From CADEED01 sp036677145 (lineage in GTDB: Bacteria > Pseudomonadota > Gammaproteobacteria > Steroidobacterales > Steroidobacteraceae): DNA of 64,000 nt. The stretch lies in the NCBI GenBank assembly GCA_036677145.1, contig JAKFFF010000011.1, forward strand, positions 132,482 to 196,481, read 5' to 3'. The notes under the pieces were generated by a model. That model was not told the origin of the DNA, did no database searches, and saw only the letters and a program-made list of their open reading frames with translations. How positions within the stretch are numbered: position 1 is the first letter of the stretch; every line of letters begins with the position of its first letter. Of this stretch, positions 59,662-64,000 are shown piece by piece. Both the position numbers and the translations under genes were made by a program.

Positions 59662-61143
59662 ATGCTTCGGACTTCAGCCGCTGTTACGGCGGTATTGTGT
59701 TTGTTTGCGGGAATCGCGGGAGCGGCCGAATCCACCGGCGCGTCACCGGCCTGGAAGCCGTTGTTCAACGGCAAGAACCTCAACGGCTGGAGCGCTCAGT
59801 ACGCCTCGCGGGCATCCGCCGACGCACCGCCGGCCGCGAGCTATTTCCGCGTGGAGAACGGCGAAATCCACGCCTATCCGACGCAGGCCGCCGGCAGCGA
59901 GCAACCCAACGTGGTGCTCGTCACCACCACCGAGCACCGCGACTACCGCCTGAGTCTCGAATACAAATGGGGCGAGAAGAAATTCGCGCCGCGAAATGAT
60001 CACGTCCGCGACGCCGGACTGCTGTATCACGTGCACCGTGACCGTCCCGCCGACTGGCCGGCCGCCCTCGAAGCCCAGATCCAGGAAGGCGACACCGGTG
60101 ACGCCTGGGCCATATCCGCGCGCGCCTCGAGCTTCACGAATCCGCAGACCCGGCGATACACGTTGCCGGAGAACGGTGGCGTCCCTCTCACCATCGGCAA
60201 TGACGGCAAGTTCGAACGCGTCCGCCATGGCCGCGTGAATGAATTCCCCGGCTGGAACACTGTCGAGATCATCGTGCGCGGCGATCGCGCGACACACATC
60301 GTCAACGGCGTCGTGAACATGCGCGTCAGCGACCTGAAGGCCTGGGACGCGAAGAGCAATTCGTGGGTAAAGCTCGACCACGGCCGCATCGCGTTGCAGG
60401 CCGAGAGCGCGGAAATCTCCTATCGCAACATCCGCGTCCGGGCTCTCACCAACGATGACGACCTGCCACCCGCGCCGAAGTCGACCGAGGTGTGGTTCCC
60501 GGTGCCCGCGAAGGTCACGCCGGGCGCGGCTCCCGGCGCCGCGCCGTCCGACGCCATCATCCTGTTCGACGGCACGAACCTCGACGCCTGGCAGAGCGCC
60601 AGGAACGCGTCGCCGGCGCGCTGGAACATCGTCAACGGCGAGATGGTGGTGGCGCCCGGCACGGGCGACATCCAGACCAAGGCAGGCTTCGGTGACCAGC
60701 AGCTGCACATCGAGTGGTTAGTCCCCGAGCTGCCGCCCGACAAGGTCAACCAGGATCGCGGCAACAGCGGCGTATTCCTGCAGGACATCTACGAAGTGCA
60801 GGTGCTCGACAACTTCACGAGCCCGACCTACGTGAACGGCATGGTCGGTTCCATCTACAAGCAGCTGCCGCCGCTGGTGAATGCGACCCTGCCGGCGGAG
60901 CGCTGGCAGACCTACGACATCATCTTCACCGCGCCGCGCTTCAACGCGGACCGGACGCTGGCGAGCCCGGCACGGCTCACGGTGCTGCACAACGGCGTGC
61001 TGGTGCAGAACAACGTGACATTGAAAGGCGCCACCACCTACATCGGCGCGCCTTTCTACATCGCACACGGCGATGCGCCGCTGCGCCTGCAGGATCACGG
61101 TCACCTGGTCCGGTTCAGGAATATCTGGCTGCGCAAGCTGTAA
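59662..61143 (+). CDS. exported protein with two DUF1080 (3-keto-disaccharide hydrolase) domains
   Basis: A 493-residue protein with a signal peptide (LCLFAGIAGAAES) and two concanavalin-like DUF1080 domains: about 28-260 (WKPLFNGKNLNGWSAQYA, YRLSLEYKWGEKKFAP, AALEAQIQEGDTGDAW) and about 290-493 (IILFDGTNLDAWQSARN, NSGVFLQDIYEVQVLDNF, WQTYDIIFTAPRF). Members of this family hydrolyse 3-keto-glucosides or bind glycans. Two full domains in one chain suggest either duplicated catalysis or one binding and one catalytic copy. No keto-sugar dehydrogenase lies nearby. Confidence 0.85.
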   Translation: MLRTSAAVTAVLCLFAGIAGAAESTGASPAWKPLFNGKNLNGWSAQYASRASADAPPAASYFRVENGEIHAYPTQAAGSEQPNVVLVTTTEHRDYRLSLEYKWGEKKFAPRNDHVRDAGLLYHVHRDRPADWPAALEAQIQEGDTGDAWAISARASSFTNPQTRRYTLPENGGVPLTIGNDGKFERVRHGRVNEFPGWNTVEIIVRGDRATHIVNGVVNMRVSDLKAWDAKSNSWVKLDHGRIALQAESAEISYRNIRVRALTNDDDLPPAPKSTEVWFPVPAKVTPGAAPGAAPSDAIILFDGTNLDAWQSARNASPARWNIVNGEMVVAPGTGDIQTKAGFGDQQLHIEWLVPELPPDKVNQDRGNSGVFLQDIYEVQVLDNFTSPTYVNGMVGSIYKQLPPLVNATLPAERWQTYDIIFTAPRFNADRTLASPARLTVLHNGVLVQNNVTLKGATTYIGAPFYIAHGDAPLRLQDHGHLVRFRNIWLRKL

Positions 61144-61329
61144 GCGCCTGAGACCCGCGTCACAAGCGCGACGGGCGGCAGATTACTGCCGCCCGCCGGG
61201 GCCCCGGTGTGGGGCGAACCCTTGCGGTAATGTTCAAGTCGGGGCGCGTTTCATCCGATAAATCCTCCAGTAAATGGCGAAAGCGGCGGGCTAACAGGTC
61301 CGCCCGTCGCTATTGATAGGAGTACCCGG
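61144..61329 (+). other. structured 186-bp leader before the sensor kinase
   Basis: Two strong hairpins: a perfect 10-bp stem with loop ATTA (61172-61181/61186-61195) and, 11 bp before the AGGAG Shine-Dalgarno, a 10-bp stem with one mismatch (61282-61291/61302-61311). A palindrome CCGGGGCCCCGG follows the first. The first may end transcription of the DUF1080 gene although it lacks a T-run. The second is in the likely 5' leader of the kinase mRNA. No known riboswitch consensus was matched with confidence. Confidence 0.4.
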
Positions 61330-63234
61330 ATGACTGAAGCGCGCACCGAGGGAGCCGCGCCCGAACACGCCACGACCGAGCTGCCGCTGCAGGCCCAGCT
61401 CATGGGGTCGATTGCGCTCGTGTTCATCCTGAGTTCGATCGCGGGCTTGGTGGGGTACGCAACCTTCGACGCGACGTCGCTCGAGAACAGCGCGCGCGCC
61501 AAGACTCTGATGTACGCGTCGAACCTTACTTCGCAGCTTTATGGCGCGGTCGCGATGAACGACACCGTGCTCGCCGAGGAAGCCATTCAGCCGCTTGCGA
61601 CCGACCGCAACGTGTATGGCGTGGCCGTCTACGCGCCGGGCGGACGCCGCCTCGCCGGTCTCGGAAAATTCCCGCAGACGCTCGTCAGTGGCGACAAGGT
61701 CACGCTCACCGACGCGCGCGTGTTGCTCACGGTGAAGGACGTGCAGGTCGGCGAGGGCGTCTCCGGCGTTCTGTATCTCGCCCTATCCACCGAACACATC
61801 ACCTCGGCGCGGTTCCGCGCCGCGCAGTTCCCGGCGATGACGACCGCCGTGGTGCTGCTGTTCGCGATCCTGCTCGCGCTGGCGCATTCCTTCAGCGTCA
61901 TGATGTCCGAAGTCGTGCGCATGTTCGAAGAGCGCAGGCAGATGGAGCGCACGGAGAAGGAACGTCTCGAGAAACTGGTTTCCGAGCGCACGCAGGAACT
62001 GGAGCGCGGCCGCGAACAGTACCGGCTGGTGGTCGAGGGCACGCAGGCGATTCCATTCGCGCTCGACGTCGAGGACGGACATTTCGAATACATCGGGCCG
62101 CAGGGACCATCGCGGCTGGGCTTCAACGAGGAGTTGTGGAAACAGACCGGCTTCCTCGACCGGCTCATGCCGCGCGACCGCAACGGCGCCGTGCGCACGC
62201 GCATGGACGAGAGCAAGTCGGGGTCGTTCGAGGTCGAAGCCTCGGTGCTCACGCAAAACGAGGAACGCGTCGACCTGCGCTGGGTGGCGAGCTGCGAGCA
62301 GAGTGACAGCACGGGCCGGCACCGCGTATTGCGCGGCATGATGCTCGACGTGACCGACCAGCGCCGCCTGGAAAACGACCTGGCGCAGGCGCAGAAACTC
62401 GAAAGTGTCGGCCGGCTCGCGGCTGGCGTCGCACATGAAATCAACACGCCGGTGCAGTTCGTTTCCGACAGCGTGCACTTCGTGCGCGAGGCGATGGACG
62501 ACCTGTCGGAGATCGTCGACAAATATCGCGAGCTGCGCGCGGCCACCCAGAACGTCGACAACGATGGCGCCGCCGTCGCGGCGGCCGCGAAAGCGGCCGA
62601 AGAGGCCGAGGACGATGCCGATCTCGACTACATCCTCGAGAACGCCCCGGTCGCGCTCGACCGCGCGCGCGACGGACTCGGTCGCGTGGCGGCCATCGTG
62701 CGCTCGATGAAAGAGTTCGCGCATCCGGATCGCAAGGAGATGGCGCAGGCGGACATCAACCAGGCGATCCGGAGCACGCTCGTGATCGCCTCCAACGAAT
62801 ACAAGTACGTCGCGGAGGTCGAGACCAGCTTCGGCGAGTTGCCGCCCGTGAATTGCTACGCGGGCGAGGTCAACCAGGTGGTGCTCAACCTCATCGTGAA
62901 CGCCGCGCACGCCATCGGCGACGTGGTCAAGGAAAACGGCGGCGGCAAGGGCTGCATCCGCGTCGCGACGCGTGTGCTCGACGATTCGATCGAGATTTCG
63001 ATCGGCGATACCGGCAAGGGCATTCCGGCCGAAGTGCGCTCCCGCATCTTCGATCCATTCTTCACGACGAAGGAAGTGGGCAAGGGCACCGGCCAGGGCC
63101 TCGCCATTGCGCGCACCGTGGTCGTCGACAAACACGGCGGCACGCTGCATTTCGAGACCGAGACCGGCAAGGGCACGACGTTCTTCATTCGCCTGCCCAT
63201 CGCAGGTCCGGCAACGGCGTCGGCGGCCGCCTGA
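61330..63234 (+). CDS. membrane sensor histidine kinase with PAS domain
   Basis: A 634-residue kinase. TM1 about 25-46, a periplasmic sensor domain of about 120 residues (AVAMNDTVLAEEAIQPLATD, GVAVYAPGGRRLAGLGK), TM2 about 168-189, a coiled linker (200-228), PAS about 228-345, HisKA with H369 (AGVAHEINTPVQFVSD), an acidic insert (about 405-440) and IVRSMKEFAHPDR, then HATPase (GDTGKGIP, GTGQGLAIAR). This class of VAHEINTPxQ kinases often works with REC-type proteins encoded nearby; none is in the window downstream. It is followed after 10 bp by a sugar transporter gene. Confidence 0.88.
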   Translation: MTEARTEGAAPEHATTELPLQAQLMGSIALVFILSSIAGLVGYATFDATSLENSARAKTLMYASNLTSQLYGAVAMNDTVLAEEAIQPLATDRNVYGVAVYAPGGRRLAGLGKFPQTLVSGDKVTLTDARVLLTVKDVQVGEGVSGVLYLALSTEHITSARFRAAQFPAMTTAVVLLFAILLALAHSFSVMMSEVVRMFEERRQMERTEKERLEKLVSERTQELERGREQYRLVVEGTQAIPFALDVEDGHFEYIGPQGPSRLGFNEELWKQTGFLDRLMPRDRNGAVRTRMDESKSGSFEVEASVLTQNEERVDLRWVASCEQSDSTGRHRVLRGMMLDVTDQRRLENDLAQAQKLESVGRLAAGVAHEINTPVQFVSDSVHFVREAMDDLSEIVDKYRELRAATQNVDNDGAAVAAAAKAAEEAEDDADLDYILENAPVALDRARDGLGRVAAIVRSMKEFAHPDRKEMAQADINQAIRSTLVIASNEYKYVAEVETSFGELPPVNCYAGEVNQVVLNLIVNAAHAIGDVVKENGGGKGCIRVATRVLDDSIEISIGDTGKGIPAEVRSRIFDPFFTTKEVGKGTGQGLAIARTVVVDKHGGTLHFETETGKGTTFFIRLPIAGPATASAAA

Positions 63235-63244
63235 AGGTGTTCAC

Positions 63245-64000
63245 ATGAAACTCGGCAAAGTCACCACCAGTCACATTCGCGCGGTCACCGGCACGACGTT
63301 CGTCGCGACGCTGAGTTCGCTGCTGTTCGGATATTGCACGGCCGTGATTTCCGGCGCGGTCGAGGCGATCGACCACAATTTCATCGTGCCGAGACACCTG
63401 GGAGATACCGCGGCAAACGCGTTGCTCGGACTCACGGTGTGCAGCGCGCTGCTCGGCACGATCATCGGTGCGCTGCTCGCGCGTCCGATGGCCGCATGGA
63501 TGGGCCGCAAGCGCCCGATGATTCTCGCCGCGGTTTTGTTCCTGGTCTCGGCCGTCGGATCCGCGTATCCGGAACTGGGCATCGCGCCGGTCGGCGAAAT
63601 GGGCCCGTCGGCGATCTGGCCATTCAATCTATATCGCATGCTCGGCGGCGTGGGCGTCGGGCTCGCATCGATGATCGCACCGATGTACGTCAGCGAATTC
63701 GCGCCGAGCGCCGTGCGCGGCCAGCTCGGCGCGTACCAGCAGATCGCCATCACGGGCGGCATGATGATCGCCTACTTCGTCAACTGGGGCATCGCGCTGC
63801 AGGGCGACGACGTGTGGGTGCTCGACACCGGCTGGCGCTGGATGATGCTCGCGCTCGTGATCCCGGCGCTGGCGTTTTTCTACCTGAGTTTCTCGGTGCC
63901 CGAGAGTCCGCAGTGGCTGGTTCGGAACAACCGCATCGACGCGGCGCGCAAGTTGCTCAAGCGGTCGGCGGAACCGGCCGAGGTCGAGACCATGCTCAGC
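63245..64000 (+). CDS. sugar-porter MFS transporter, 3' end cut by window
   Basis: The frame is open from ATG 63245 to the window end (252 codons, no stop). TM1 has FVATLSSLLFGYCTAVISGA, followed by GRKRPMILAAVLFLVSAVGS (the D/GRK-loop motif of MFS) and RMLGGVGVGLASMIAPMYVSEFAPSAVRGQLG, matching the sugar-porter (XylE/GlcP-like) signature with PESPQWLVRNNR at the end of the first half. It probably imports a monosaccharide by proton symport. It may be co-transcribed with the kinase 10 bp upstream. Confidence 0.9.
   Translation, partial: MKLGKVTTSHIRAVTGTTFVATLSSLLFGYCTAVISGAVEAIDHNFIVPRHLGDTAANALLGLTVCSALLGTIIGALLARPMAAWMGRKRPMILAAVLFLVSAVGSAYPELGIAPVGEMGPSAIWPFNLYRMLGGVGVGLASMIAPMYVSEFAPSAVRGQLGAYQQIAITGGMMIAYFVNWGIALQGDDVWVLDTGWRWMMLALVIPALAFFYLSFSVPESPQWLVRNNRIDAARKLLKRSAEPAEVETMLS

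Noticed and set aside
61200..61329. c-di-GMP (GEMM) riboswitch before the sensor kinase
   Set aside because: GCGAAAGC and the following hairpin recall part of the motif, but the conserved GGCAAACC-type core and the second helix could not be placed.

Overview
The window is about 64 kb of GC-rich, gene-dense chromosome from a gammaproteobacterium. The run ruvC-ruvA-ruvB-ybgC-tolQ-tolR-tolA-tolB-pal-cpoB-queE-queC followed by tRNA-Lys is a classic gammaproteobacterial backbone. The mix of a TraB/GumN protein, a YfaZ-like outer-membrane protein, glycoside hydrolases of families 28 and 43, tandem DUF1080 domains, a TonB-dependent receptor and several large sensor kinases suggests an environmental heterotroph, perhaps of the Steroidobacter/Nevskiales kind. 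That placement is an inference from gene content only. No rRNA, CRISPR array, prophage or complete insertion sequence was seen.

Region 1 (1-22.4 kb) is a nitrogen-scavenging island built around urea. A HupE/UreJ-type nickel permease (cut by the window start) diverges from ureG. After a MASE1 sensor kinase and a few unrelated genes come a two-gene signalling operon and, divergent from it, a long operon. The signalling operon encodes a purine/cytosine-permease (NCS1) domain fused to a histidine kinase and receiver, plus a REC-LuxR regulator, and has an excellent sigma-54 promoter. The long operon is a porin, then urtABCDE (urea ABC importer), then ureDABCEF (urease). A strong intrinsic terminator sits between urtA and the body of urtB. 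A 97-bp palindrome separates ureC from ureE and supplies the ureE start codon; a relative of it lies in frame inside ureD.

Region 2 (22.5-40.9 kb) is mixed: an RND efflux pair, small lipoproteins, a MAPEG protein, a GH43 lipoprotein, a histidine phosphatase, tRNA-Ala(CGC), a peroxiredoxin, tRNA-Arg(CCT), a YfaZ-like protein, YjbQ, a GH28 enzyme, guanine deaminase, and a divergent module of CHASE8-like hybrid kinase versus YfiR-like protein plus TonB-dependent receptor.

Region 3 (41-46.6 kb) is sucA-sucB-lpd, the 2-oxoglutarate dehydrogenase complex. Region 4 (46.7-50.7 kb) holds relA and an odd membrane protein joining a degenerate receiver to a TonB C-terminal domain, both on the minus strand. 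Region 5 (50.9-59.6 kb) is the ruv-tol-pal-que block. Region 6 (59.7-64 kb) has a two-domain DUF1080 protein, a sensor kinase with a structured leader, and the start of a sugar-porter MFS gene.

Most intergenic gaps are under 200 bp. The largest, 10812-11088 between the divergent kinase and porin genes, holds the sigma-54 promoter.
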